A DNA stretch of 5,858 bases, taken from positions 1 through 5,858 of the forward strand of contig CAMLPA010000227.1 in assembly GCA_946481605.1 (NCBI GenBank), read 5' to 3'. Shown in pieces: positions 1 to 5,858 of the stretch. The notes beneath the pieces were generated by a model, which saw nothing but the letters and a program-made list of their open reading frames with translations, did not search any database and was not told where the DNA came from. Source of the stretch: an uncultured Flavihumibacter sp. GTDB taxonomy: Bacteria > Bacteroidota > Bacteroidia > Chitinophagales > Chitinophagaceae. Each line of letters starts with the position of its first letter. Position 1 is the first letter of the stretch. The position numbers and the translations under genes were made by a program.

Positions 1-1053
1 CTCAGTGGTGGCGTTACTTCCTCCCATATCCTTCACGGATCGGCCAATACCATTGGTGGACAAACTCAGTTGCTGAAACTGCGCTGGGGCGCCAACGATG
101 AAGGACTGAAGTTCAAAAACTGGGATGGCTTTATCAAGTTCGCATTGGGAGAGAATGTAAAACGCTCGAGCAGCCAGAACAACAACCGTTTTCCAGATAC
201 CCGCATGGGTGTTGAACAGGTGCTTACAGATGCCTTCCAACGCGCAACGGATTACAGAAATGCCATGAAAGCCGCTTCCGATGCGGCCAAGGCAAAGAAG
301 GGTACAATGAATTTCCGTCGTGACCTGGAACTGGATGCATTGGTGGAGATCATGGAAAAGAAGCGTTTCATCACCTGTCATTCCTACGTTCAGAGCGAAA
401 TAGTTGCCGCCATGCGCGTGGCTGAAAAATTCGGTTTCCGCTTCAACACTTTTACGCATATACTGGAAGGGTATAAAGTGGCTGATAAGATGAAAACACA
501 TGGTGCCGCGGCTTCCACCTTCTCCGATTGGTGGCAGTATAAAATGGAAGTGGTGGATGCCATTCCTTACAACGCGACTATCATGCACAATGTAGGTCTG
601 AACGTGGCCATCAATTCCGATGACGCTGAAATGGCGCGCCGTCTGAACCAGGAAGCCGCCAAAAGCGTGAAGTACGGGGGGATGAGCGAAGAAGACGCAC
701 TGAAAATGGTGACCCTCAATCCCGCGAAAATGTTGCATGTGGACGATCGCGTGGGCAGCATCAAACCCGGTAAGGACGCGGACCTGGTGTTGTGGAGCGA
801 TCACCCGCTCAGCATCTACGCCAAATCTGAAAAAACCATTGTGGACGGCATTGTTTATTTCGACCGTGAAAAGGATGCGCAAATGCGTAAGAACATCGTT
901 GTGGAAAGAAACCGCCTCGTGCAGAAAATGCTGGGTGAAAAGAAAGCCGGCATGCCTACGCGTCCCGCAGAAGCCAGTATGCTGATTATGCACAGTTGCA
1001 GCGAACACGCGCACGACCATGGCTTGTTGGTGATTGACGCGGAACAGGAATAA
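1..1053 (+). CDS. Amidohydrolase family protein (C-terminal part, 5' end outside window)
   Basis: The frame is open from base 1, giving 350 visible residues and a TAA stop; the true start lies upstream, so a start at the TTG at base 70 would be wrong. The visible part belongs to the metal-dependent amidohydrolase superfamily, nearest the imidazolonepropionase-like group. Near the left edge is a GSANTIGGQ motif (bases 37-63). Further on are His at 379-381 (ITCHSY) and His at 457-459 (FTHILEG), the positions expected for the two later metal-binding histidines. The catalytic Asp is in NSDD (619-621). The C-terminal LNPAK...GSI..GKDADLV segment closes the barrel and the small beta domain. The N-terminal HxH motif would lie outside the window. 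The protein ends in a His/Cys-rich tail (991-1020). Substrate cannot be read from the sequence; family members hydrolyse C-N bonds of cyclic or peptide-like compounds. It is probably exported like its downstream paralogue, but its N-terminus is not visible. It is probably co-transcribed with the gene at 1085. Confidence 0.9.
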   Translation, partial: LSGGVTSSHILHGSANTIGGQTQLLKLRWGANDEGLKFKNWDGFIKFALGENVKRSSSQNNNRFPDTRMGVEQVLTDAFQRATDYRNAMKAASDAAKAKKGTMNFRRDLELDALVEIMEKKRFITCHSYVQSEIVAAMRVAEKFGFRFNTFTHILEGYKVADKMKTHGAAASTFSDWWQYKMEVVDAIPYNATIMHNVGLNVAINSDDAEMARRLNQEAAKSVKYGGMSEEDALKMVTLNPAKMLHVDDRVGSIKPGKDADLVLWSDHPLSIYAKSEKTIVDGIVYFDREKDAQMRKNIVVERNRLVQKMLGEKKAGMPTRPAEASMLIMHSCSEHAHDHGLLVIDAEQE

Positions 1054-1084
1054 TATTAGCATTCAAATCTGAAAAAAAAGAGCA

Positions 1085-2383
1085 ATGTTCAAACTGAAAT
1101 ATATACTGGCCCTTTTCAGCAGTTGTATGCTGAACCTGGCCATGGCGCAGGACGATGTTTATCCCGCGTCGGCTTACAAGGGGCTGCTGTTCCTGAAAAA
1201 TGCCACGGTACATGTGGGGAACGGCAAACTGCTGGAAAACGTAACCATTAAAGTAAGCAATGGAAAAATAGAAGCCATCGCCGCCAATATGCCCATCCCC
1301 GCGGATGATGTGAAAGTGTTCGATGCCGCGGGAAAACATGTATATCCCGGGCTTATTCTGCCCAACTCTACCCTCGGACTGGTAGAGGTGAGCAGTGTAC
1401 GTGCCTCCGCCGATGCGCGTGAACTCGGGGAACTGAATACAAATATCCGTTCCATCGTGGCGTACAATACCGATTCAAAAGTGATCAATACACTGAAATC
1501 GAACGGGATACTTTTTGCGAACGTGGTGCCCGAAGGCGGGGTAATAAGCGGAACGTCTTCTGTGGTGCAACTCGATGCATGGCATTGGGAAGACGCGGTG
1601 GTGAAAATGGATGGTGGCGTACATTTCCGGATGCCCAGTTTGCTGAACAGGGGCGGAAGAGGTGGTCGTTTCCGCCAGGCCACACCCGCAGCGGACCCTA
1701 TGGAAAGGATAGAAGCCGTAAAACAATTTTTCCGCGAAGCGAAAGCCTGGTACCAGGCACCGCAGCATGAAAATACCAACCTCAAATTCGACGCGGTGAA
1801 AGGCCTGTTTGAAAAGAAGCAGAAGTTGTTTATCCATTGCAGTATCGTGAAAGAGATGCTGATGGCTGCCGATTTCAAAAAGGAATTCGGTTTCGATGTG
1901 GTGATCGTGGGTGGAAGTGAAAGTTTCCTGATTGCCGATATGCTGAAGCAACTGGATATGCCCGTGATTCTGGCCCAATCACACGCATTGCCCACCATGG
2001 AAGATGATGATGTGGACCAGCCCTATAAAACAGCGGTGGCTTTACAGAAAGCAGGTGTGTTGTACGCCATAGGCGATGAAGATGGTCAGACAAGGGGCCG
2101 TAACCTACCTTTCAACGCCGGTACAGCCGTTGCTTATGGTTTGAGCAAAGAAGAAGCGCTGCAGGCCATCACGCTTAATCCCGCGAAGATACTGGGTGTG
2201 GATGCCGCCACCGGTTCCATAGAAGTGGGCAAGGACGCGAACTTCGTGGTGAGCGAAGGCGATATTCTGGATATGCGTTCCAGCCAAATAACCATGGCGT
2301 TTATCCAGGGACGTTACCTTGATCTCACAGATAAGCACAAACAACTGGATGAACGTTACCGCAAGAAATACGGTTTAAAATAA
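1085..2383 (+). CDS. Exported amidohydrolase-like protein with degenerate metal site
   Basis: This complete 432-residue protein starts at an ATG 31 bp after the previous stop. Residues 1-21 form a Sec signal peptide with probable cleavage after AMA, before QDD, so it acts outside the cytoplasm. Residues about 35-90 look like the N-terminal beta domain of amidohydrolases, ending in HVYPGL. In active members an HxH metal motif follows this PGL turn; here the sequence is ILPNSTLG (91-98), with no histidine. Residue His251 (LFIHCS) aligns with the first later metal His of the upstream gene, but the second aligns with Gly276. Asp331 (IGDED) may match the catalytic Asp. The C-terminus (TLNPAKILGVD..TGSIEVGKDA, about 363-394) clearly matches the upstream paralogue. 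A Gly/Arg-rich stretch (NRGGRGGRFRQ, 188-198) interrupts the middle. I infer a non-catalytic or altered partner of the upstream enzyme. The family call is firm; loss of activity is inference. Confidence 0.88.
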   Translation: MFKLKYILALFSSCMLNLAMAQDDVYPASAYKGLLFLKNATVHVGNGKLLENVTIKVSNGKIEAIAANMPIPADDVKVFDAAGKHVYPGLILPNSTLGLVEVSSVRASADARELGELNTNIRSIVAYNTDSKVINTLKSNGILFANVVPEGGVISGTSSVVQLDAWHWEDAVVKMDGGVHFRMPSLLNRGGRGGRFRQATPAADPMERIEAVKQFFREAKAWYQAPQHENTNLKFDAVKGLFEKKQKLFIHCSIVKEMLMAADFKKEFGFDVVIVGGSESFLIADMLKQLDMPVILAQSHALPTMEDDDVDQPYKTAVALQKAGVLYAIGDEDGQTRGRNLPFNAGTAVAYGLSKEEALQAITLNPAKILGVDAATGSIEVGKDANFVVSEGDILDMRSSQITMAFIQGRYLDLTDKHKQLDERYRKKYGLK

Positions 2384-2410
2384 TCGCGCTGTCATCTTAG
2401 TGGTTTACGG

Positions 2411-2442
2411 AAGCCCGGTCGTTTTGGCCGGGCTTTTTGTTT
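2411..2442 (+). terminator. Rho-independent terminator after the amidohydrolase pair
   Basis: AAGCCCGG (2411-2418) pairs perfectly with CCGGGCTT (2428-2435). The stem can extend inward by a T-G and a C-G pair around a GTTTT loop, and a T-rich tail (TTTTTGTTT, 2434-2442) follows. It sits 28 bp after the stop of the second amidohydrolase gene and separates that unit from the propeller-sulfatase unit. Confidence 0.9.
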
Positions 2443-2481
2443 GGGCGAAGATTTCAATAGCATGTTCTACAACAAAATCGG

Positions 2482-2493
2482 GCAAACGTTTGC
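2482..2493. promoter_or_regulatory. Candidate LacI/PurR-family operator palindrome
   Basis: GCAAACGTTTGC is a perfect 12-bp palindrome with a central CG, lying 92 bp before the start codon of the propeller gene. The core is identical to the core of the E. coli PurR box (ACGCAAACGTTTGCGT), and the CG-centred shape is typical of LacI-family operators. Two of the four outer PurR-box bases fail to match on the left, and one on the right. A LacI-type sugar regulator is more plausible than PurR in Bacteroidota. No regulator gene is visible in the window, so the assignment rests on motif shape alone. Confidence 0.4.
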
Positions 2494-2521
2494 GCGTGGT
2501 TTATTGCATTGAATGGCCCAT

Positions 2522-2559
2522 TTTTGAAAAGGAACCAGCTTTGCGTTCCTCCTTCAAAA
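2522..2559 (+). promoter_or_regulatory. Imperfect hairpin in the leader of the propeller gene
   Basis: TTTTGAA (2522-2528) pairs with TTCAAAA (2553-2559), and AGGAAC (2530-2535) pairs with GTTCCT (2545-2550). A 1x2 internal loop separates the two helices, and the apical loop is 9 nt (2536-2544). It ends 26 bp before the ATG at 2586. No T-run follows, so it is not an ordinary terminator. It could be a 5'-UTR structure or a protein-binding inverted repeat. The surrounding 2444-2585 stretch has several 7-of-8 matches to the Bacteroidota -7 box (TAnnTTTG), at 2485, 2519 and 2536, but none has a well-spaced -33 TTG, so I do not assign a promoter. Confidence 0.4.
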
Positions 2560-2585
2560 GGCTTCTGTAAGTAAAAACAACAGCA

Positions 2586-3941
2586 ATGTTTAAGCAACCT
2601 TCTAACGTATTGTATTCAGCGAAAAGACTGCTCGTCTTTCTCCCTTGTTTGTTCATGCTCCCGGTTTTGGCCCAGGATGCAGACCGGATCGTTCCTTCCA
2701 GAACGGAAATTATTCAACCTTCGCGCAAAACAAGTTTCAACAACAACGGCGCATGTCCTGAACGGAAACAGGGCGGTAACGCACGGGATGTGAACGGCTA
2801 TCCCGTTTTTGATGCGTCGATGGATGGCAACAGGCAGGTGGATCCGCAAATCGCCGTTGGCGGCGGTTATGTGCTGCACGGCACCAACAGCGGCCTGATT
2901 ATCTACAATACGAAAGGGGAATTTGTACAAGGTGTTTCCCAGAACTGTTTCAAGGGAGGAATTGATCCCAAATTGTTTTATGACGCACACAACAAAGTTT
3001 TCGGCTTCGACCTCTGGGTGTATTGGGATTCAGCGAAGATTAAACCCGTGAATATTTCCGTGTCGGAAACCAATGATCCACGCGGCGCCTGGAACACCTA
3101 TTCCATTCCTGCTCCCAAAGGTGTTGATGGCGGCGGAATTGGTTACAGCAAAAAATGGATCGGGTACGCTTTCCCTGGTGGGGAAGAAAGAACATTTGTT
3201 TTGAAAACAGCGGATGCGAAAAGCGGTAAACCAGCGAAAGTGTACCATTTCCCCGGAAGCCTGGGACACCCGGTTTACGGGCAGGATGCCGTGGATGACC
3301 TGTATTTCTTCGCCATCGAAAGAGATCAGTTCGTACTCCGGAAAGTGACGGAAGCTGTGGATGGTTCTCCGGTATGCGTTACCGTTAGTAAGCAGCGACA
3401 TAATCAGCAATATATCAATCAGCCACCCCAGTCTCCGCAGTTTAATACCGCCCAGAAAGTATCTTCCGGCGACCGTAATCCTAAAAACCTGGTATTGCAG
3501 AACGGCAGCATCTGGTTCTCGCAGGCAGTGAATTGTGAAGGACGTTCCGCCGTTCAATGGCACCAGATCAATGCAAAGAATGGGAATATCGTTCAGACGG
3601 GGCTCATTAAAAGCGATACAACGAATTATATTCAAACCACCATCGCTGTGAACAAAAGGAATGATGTGCTGATCGGTTTCCAGGAAGTGAACGGCAATAT
3701 GTTTATCAGTCCGCGTTTCACCTTTAGGAAAAGCACCGATAAGCCGGGAATGGTAAGAGGTATTGTGCGTGTGGGCGAAGGGCGCGGCGCTACGGATGGC
3801 GTGGCCTGGGGCGATTACAGCGGCAGTGTGGTGGATGGTGATAATCAGTTGGATATGTGGACCATTCAGAGTATTGCGAATGAAAAAGGAAGGGGAGAAA
3901 CGGTGGTGATAAAGCTGCCGGTTAAGGATATTAAGAAGTGA
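2586..3941 (+). CDS. Secreted beta-propeller-like protein of unknown function
   Basis: This 451-residue protein starts at ATG 2586. Residues 1-29 form a signal peptide: a long n-region with KR at 13-14, a hydrophobic core, and cleavage probably after VLA, before Q30. I do not recognise a named family. The pattern resembles exported bacterial beta-propellers of the sialidase/BNR type: DPQIAVGGGYVLHGTNSG (86-103) and DPKLFYDAHNKVFGF (127-141) look like consecutive blades. SETNDPRGAWNTY (160-172) matches the 'events/dates plus DP.G.W' turn of such proteins, and WGDYSGSVVDGD (408-419) looks like a closing blade. Four cysteines remain after cleavage (57, 121, 264, 317), enough for two disulfides. 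There is no membrane anchor after the signal peptide, no clear lipobox, no type IX secretion tail and no evident catalytic motif. The sulfatase follows 40 bp downstream with no terminator between, suggesting one transcript. A binding or lyase-like role on sulfated polymers would be a guess. Confidence 0.85.
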   Translation: MFKQPSNVLYSAKRLLVFLPCLFMLPVLAQDADRIVPSRTEIIQPSRKTSFNNNGACPERKQGGNARDVNGYPVFDASMDGNRQVDPQIAVGGGYVLHGTNSGLIIYNTKGEFVQGVSQNCFKGGIDPKLFYDAHNKVFGFDLWVYWDSAKIKPVNISVSETNDPRGAWNTYSIPAPKGVDGGGIGYSKKWIGYAFPGGEERTFVLKTADAKSGKPAKVYHFPGSLGHPVYGQDAVDDLYFFAIERDQFVLRKVTEAVDGSPVCVTVSKQRHNQQYINQPPQSPQFNTAQKVSSGDRNPKNLVLQNGSIWFSQAVNCEGRSAVQWHQINAKNGNIVQTGLIKSDTTNYIQTTIAVNKRNDVLIGFQEVNGNMFISPRFTFRKSTDKPGMVRGIVRVGEGRGATDGVAWGDYSGSVVDGDNQLDMWTIQSIANEKGRGETVVIKLPVKDIKK

Positions 3942-3981
3942 TAAATGGTGTTTTTCTAGCTGTTCCCAAAGCGCAACAATC

Positions 3982-5508
3982 ATGAAAAAAATCCTATGCT
4001 TTTTATTGCTGCTGCCAGGGCTAATGGCCGCCGCACAGCAGAAAAATGCTAAAGGAAAATCAGTTCCCAATGTAATCATCATTTATGCCGATGACCTCGG
4101 TTACGGTGATGTGAGTTGTTACGGCGCCCGGAAAATACATACCCCCAATATTGATAAACTTGCGGAGCAGGGCATCCGTTTTACGAATGGACATTGTACT
4201 TCTGCAACGTGTACACCTTCGCGTTATGCGCTTATGACTGGACGCTATCCCTGGCGGCAACAAGGAACTGGCGTGCTGCCCGGAGATGCGGCCCTGATTG
4301 TTCCAACAGATAAGACAACTTTGCCCAAGGTGTTTCAGCAGGCGGGGTATAAAACAGGAATTGTCGGGAAATGGCACCTCGGACTTGGAGATGCCGTGGA
4401 AAAGAACTGGAATGCACCAGTGAAGCCAGGGCCAAATGAAACAGGCTTCGACTATTCTTTTATTTTTCCCGCCACTGCCGATCGCGTGCCCACCGTTTTT
4501 ATGGAGAACCAACTGGTGGTTGGACTGGATAGTTCAGATCCCATTGAAGTGAACTATAAAGTGAAAATTGGAATTGAACCGACCGGAAAAGACAATCCTG
4601 AGTTACTGAAGATGCTGGCTACGCCAAATCACGGACACAATCAGACGATCGTGAACGGCATTGGCAGAATCGGCTACATGACCGGAGGAAAAAAAGCCAG
4701 GTGGACCGATGAAGAAATATCTTTTACCTTTCTGGAAAAGGCAACAGCGTTCATTGATCAGCACAAAGACCAGCCCTTCTTTTTGTATTTCAACGCAACT
4801 GAACCCCATGTGCCGCGTATGCCTGCAACCATGTTCAAAGGGAAGAGTGGACTGGGGTACAGAGGAGATGCGATTCTTCAGCTCGACTGGCTGGTGGGGG
4901 AACTTATGGAAAAAGTGAGGACAACAGGACTGGAGCAGCACACAATTATTGTTTTCAGCAGCGATAATGGTCCGGTACTCGATGATGGCTACCTCGATGG
5001 CGCCGTAACGGAATTGAACGGTCACAACCAGCTTGGTCCTTTGCGTGGCGGAAAATACAGCGCACTGGAGGGGGGTACCCGGGTACCCTTTATCGTGAAG
5101 TGGCCGGCTGAAATAAAACCAGGCGTTTCCAATGCGCTGGTAAGCCAGATTGATCTGCTGGCCTCCTTTGCAGGGATGTTTAACCTGAAAATTCCGGCAG
5201 GAGATGCTGTCGATAGCGAGGAACATTTACAAACCTTCCTGGGGAAAACAACGAAAGGAAGAGCCGTGTATGTTGAGCAGGGAGGCGCATTGTCGCTTTT
5301 AGCAGGCGATTGGAAATACCTTCCTCCCAATAACGGCGCCCCCAATACCAACCCGGCACTCACCAATATTGAAACAGGAAACGCTCCTTACCCGCAATTG
5401 TACAATTTGAAAAATGATATGGGTGAGAAGAACAATCTGGCAGATCAATACCCTGAAAAATTAAAAGAGATGGATGCTTTGTTGAAAAAGATCAAAGCAG
5501 TGCAGTAG
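3982..5508 (+). CDS. Exported arylsulfatase-type sulfatase (S1 family, Cys-type)
   Basis: This complete 508-residue type I sulfatase hydrolyses sulfate esters by way of a formylglycine nucleophile. Residues 1-18 form a signal peptide cleaved after AAA, placing the enzyme in the periplasm or outside. The metal-binding pair Asp37-Asp38 lies in YADDLGYGD. The sulfatase signature CTPSR spans 77-81, and Cys77 is the residue converted to formylglycine. GKWHLG (129-134) carries Lys130 and His132; His276 is in EPHVPR; Asp328 and Asn329 are in SSDNGP; Lys358 is in RGGKYSALEGGTRVPF. All expected active-site residues are present, so it should be active once matured. The maturation enzyme (FGE or an anaerobic sulfatase-maturating enzyme) is not in this window. 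Residues about 135-245 form a long insert between the catalytic lysine/histidine and the later metal site. I recall a similar insert in Bacteroidota 'arylsulfatase A-like' enzymes. The substrate is unknown; sulfated glycans are the usual targets in this phylum. The start is fixed by the signal peptide. Confidence 0.95.
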   Translation: MKKILCFLLLLPGLMAAAQQKNAKGKSVPNVIIIYADDLGYGDVSCYGARKIHTPNIDKLAEQGIRFTNGHCTSATCTPSRYALMTGRYPWRQQGTGVLPGDAALIVPTDKTTLPKVFQQAGYKTGIVGKWHLGLGDAVEKNWNAPVKPGPNETGFDYSFIFPATADRVPTVFMENQLVVGLDSSDPIEVNYKVKIGIEPTGKDNPELLKMLATPNHGHNQTIVNGIGRIGYMTGGKKARWTDEEISFTFLEKATAFIDQHKDQPFFLYFNATEPHVPRMPATMFKGKSGLGYRGDAILQLDWLVGELMEKVRTTGLEQHTIIVFSSDNGPVLDDGYLDGAVTELNGHNQLGPLRGGKYSALEGGTRVPFIVKWPAEIKPGVSNALVSQIDLLASFAGMFNLKIPAGDAVDSEEHLQTFLGKTTKGRAVYVEQGGALSLLAGDWKYLPPNNGAPNTNPALTNIETGNAPYPQLYNLKNDMGEKNNLADQYPEKLKEMDALLKKIKAVQ

Positions 5509-5537
5509 AAAACGGAGGAATGAGCAAGGGCATAAAC

Positions 5538-5575
5538 AAAAATCCCCCGCTGATTAAACCAGCGGGGGATTTTTT
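5538..5575. terminator. Bidirectional intrinsic terminator between sulfatase and secA
   Basis: A perfect 15-bp stem pairs AAAAATCCCCCGCTG (5538-5552) with CAGCGGGGGATTTTT (5560-5574) around the 7-nt loop ATTAAAC. The right arm ends in six T and the left arm begins with five A, so the hairpin has a U-tract when read from either side. It serves the sulfatase transcript on the + strand and secA on the - strand, whose stop codon lies only 14 bp beyond it. Confidence 0.92.
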
Positions 5576-5588
5576 ATAAACACATTCC

Positions 5589-5858
5589 TTATGCGCCGTG
5601 ACATTGTTTGTATTTTTTCCCGCTTCCACAAGGGCAGGGGTCATTCCGCCCGATCTTAGGACCTACTTTCACGGGCTCCTGCTTTACATTTGAACCGGAA
5701 GGATCGAAATAATCGTTCTGGTTGGCCGCGTAATCATCGCCTCTTTCATCGATTTCTTCCTTGTTTACCTGCATCTTACTCATGTCCGTTTTCTCCTCAT
5801 GTCCTTCACGGATGGGCGCACCCTGTTCAATGGGGATGCCCGCGTAGGAGAGGAAGGA
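5589..5858 (-). CDS. secA: Preprotein translocase ATPase SecA (C-terminal 89 residues, 5' end outside window)
   Basis: The minus-strand frame is open from base 5858 down to a TAA at 5591-5589. The internal ATG at 5783 is not a start, because the upstream 25 codons ([12 protein letters not shown]...) read through in frame and resemble the end of the SecA helical region. The tail is an acidic, low-complexity linker, then [25 protein letters not shown]. Its Cys-x-Cys...Cys-His set (visible residues 75, 77, 86, 87) is the SEC-C zinc-binding motif, which in SecA contacts SecB or the ribosome. SecA is the cytoplasmic ATPase that drives preproteins through SecYEG. Other proteins carry SEC-C motifs, but the linker and the upstream FL..AGIP segment favour SecA. 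The gene runs convergent to the sulfatase and shares its terminator. Confidence 0.88.
   Translation of the reverse strand, partial: SFLSYAGIPIEQGAPIREGHEEKTDMSKMQVNKEEIDERGDDYAANQNDYFDPSGSNVKQEPVKVGPKIGRNDPCPCGSGKKYKQCHGA

Noticed and set aside
1174..1998. Long minus-strand open frame of 274 codons opposite the second amidohydrolase-like gene.
   Set aside because: The plus-strand gene has a signal peptide and family motifs over the same bases. The antisense translation is rich in Ser, Cys and Phe, shows no recognisable domain, and looks like a codon-bias shadow.
2485..2543. Bacteroidota-type -7 promoter boxes (TAnnTTTG-like) at 2485-2492, 2519-2526 and 2536-2543.
   Set aside because: Each matches seven of eight positions, but none has a TTG at the usual -33 spacing (for the last two the nearest gaps are 12 or 26 nt and 24 nt). 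Such matches are common in AT-rich intergenic DNA.
3942..3981. Possible promoter or terminator between the propeller and sulfatase genes.
   Set aside because: The 40-bp gap contains a short T-run but no stem before it and no clear promoter elements, so read-through is the simpler reading.
3030..4082. Minus-strand open frame of 350 codons crossing the propeller-sulfatase junction.
   Set aside because: It is long but lies opposite two well-supported genes. Its translation is His/Ile/Arg-rich with no family motif, and it has no identifiable promoter or start context.
5520..5579. A 19-codon frame starting with ATG just after a GGAGG sequence downstream of the sulfatase.
   Set aside because: The GGAGG is only 1 nt from the ATG, too close for a normal ribosome binding site. 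The frame runs straight through the terminator hairpin, whose arms account for most of its codons.
5589..5783. A free-standing 64-residue SEC-C zinc-motif protein starting at the ATG at 5783 on the minus strand.
   Set aside because: The frame stays open to the window edge, and the extra upstream residues read as SecA, so this is the C-terminus of a larger gene.

Overview
The window reads as chromosomal DNA from a Bacteroidota bacterium, most likely a Chitinophagaceae-type genome. The grounds are Sec-exported proteins with typical Bacteroidota signal peptides ending in a small residue plus Q, start codons without convincing Shine-Dalgarno sequences, and a SecA C-terminal tail like those I recall from this group. 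The genus-level assignment is inference; no rRNA or other marker is present.

Layout. (1) Bases 1-1053, + strand: the C-terminal part of an amidohydrolase whose 5' end lies outside the window. (2) Bases 1085-2383, +: a second, shorter exported amidohydrolase-fold protein, 31 bp downstream and probably in the same transcript. It has lost most of the metal ligands expected for the superfamily. A strong intrinsic terminator at 2411-2442 closes this unit. (3) A 202-bp intergenic region (2384-2585) holds the terminator, a perfect 12-bp palindrome that looks like a LacI/PurR-family operator, and an imperfect 13-bp hairpin just upstream of the next start codon. (4) Bases 2586-3941, +: a secreted protein of unknown function with beta-propeller-like sequence. 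(5) Bases 3982-5508, +: a complete exported type I (formylglycine) sulfatase, 40 bp after the previous gene and probably co-transcribed with it. (6) A bidirectional terminator at 5538-5575. (7) Bases 5589-5858, - strand: the last 89 codons of secA, ending in the zinc-binding SEC-C motif.

How the parts relate. The two amidohydrolase genes look like a catalytic/non-catalytic paralogous pair. The propeller-sulfatase pair looks like a small exported unit that could act on sulfated organic matter; a shared LacI-type operator would fit sugar-responsive control, but this is inference. secA is convergent and functionally separate, beyond supplying the export ATPase that such proteins use. I see no mobile element, CRISPR array, RNA gene or phage signature. 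The points most worth a second look are the degenerate amidohydrolase, the palindrome and hairpin upstream of the propeller gene, and the uncharacterised propeller protein itself.
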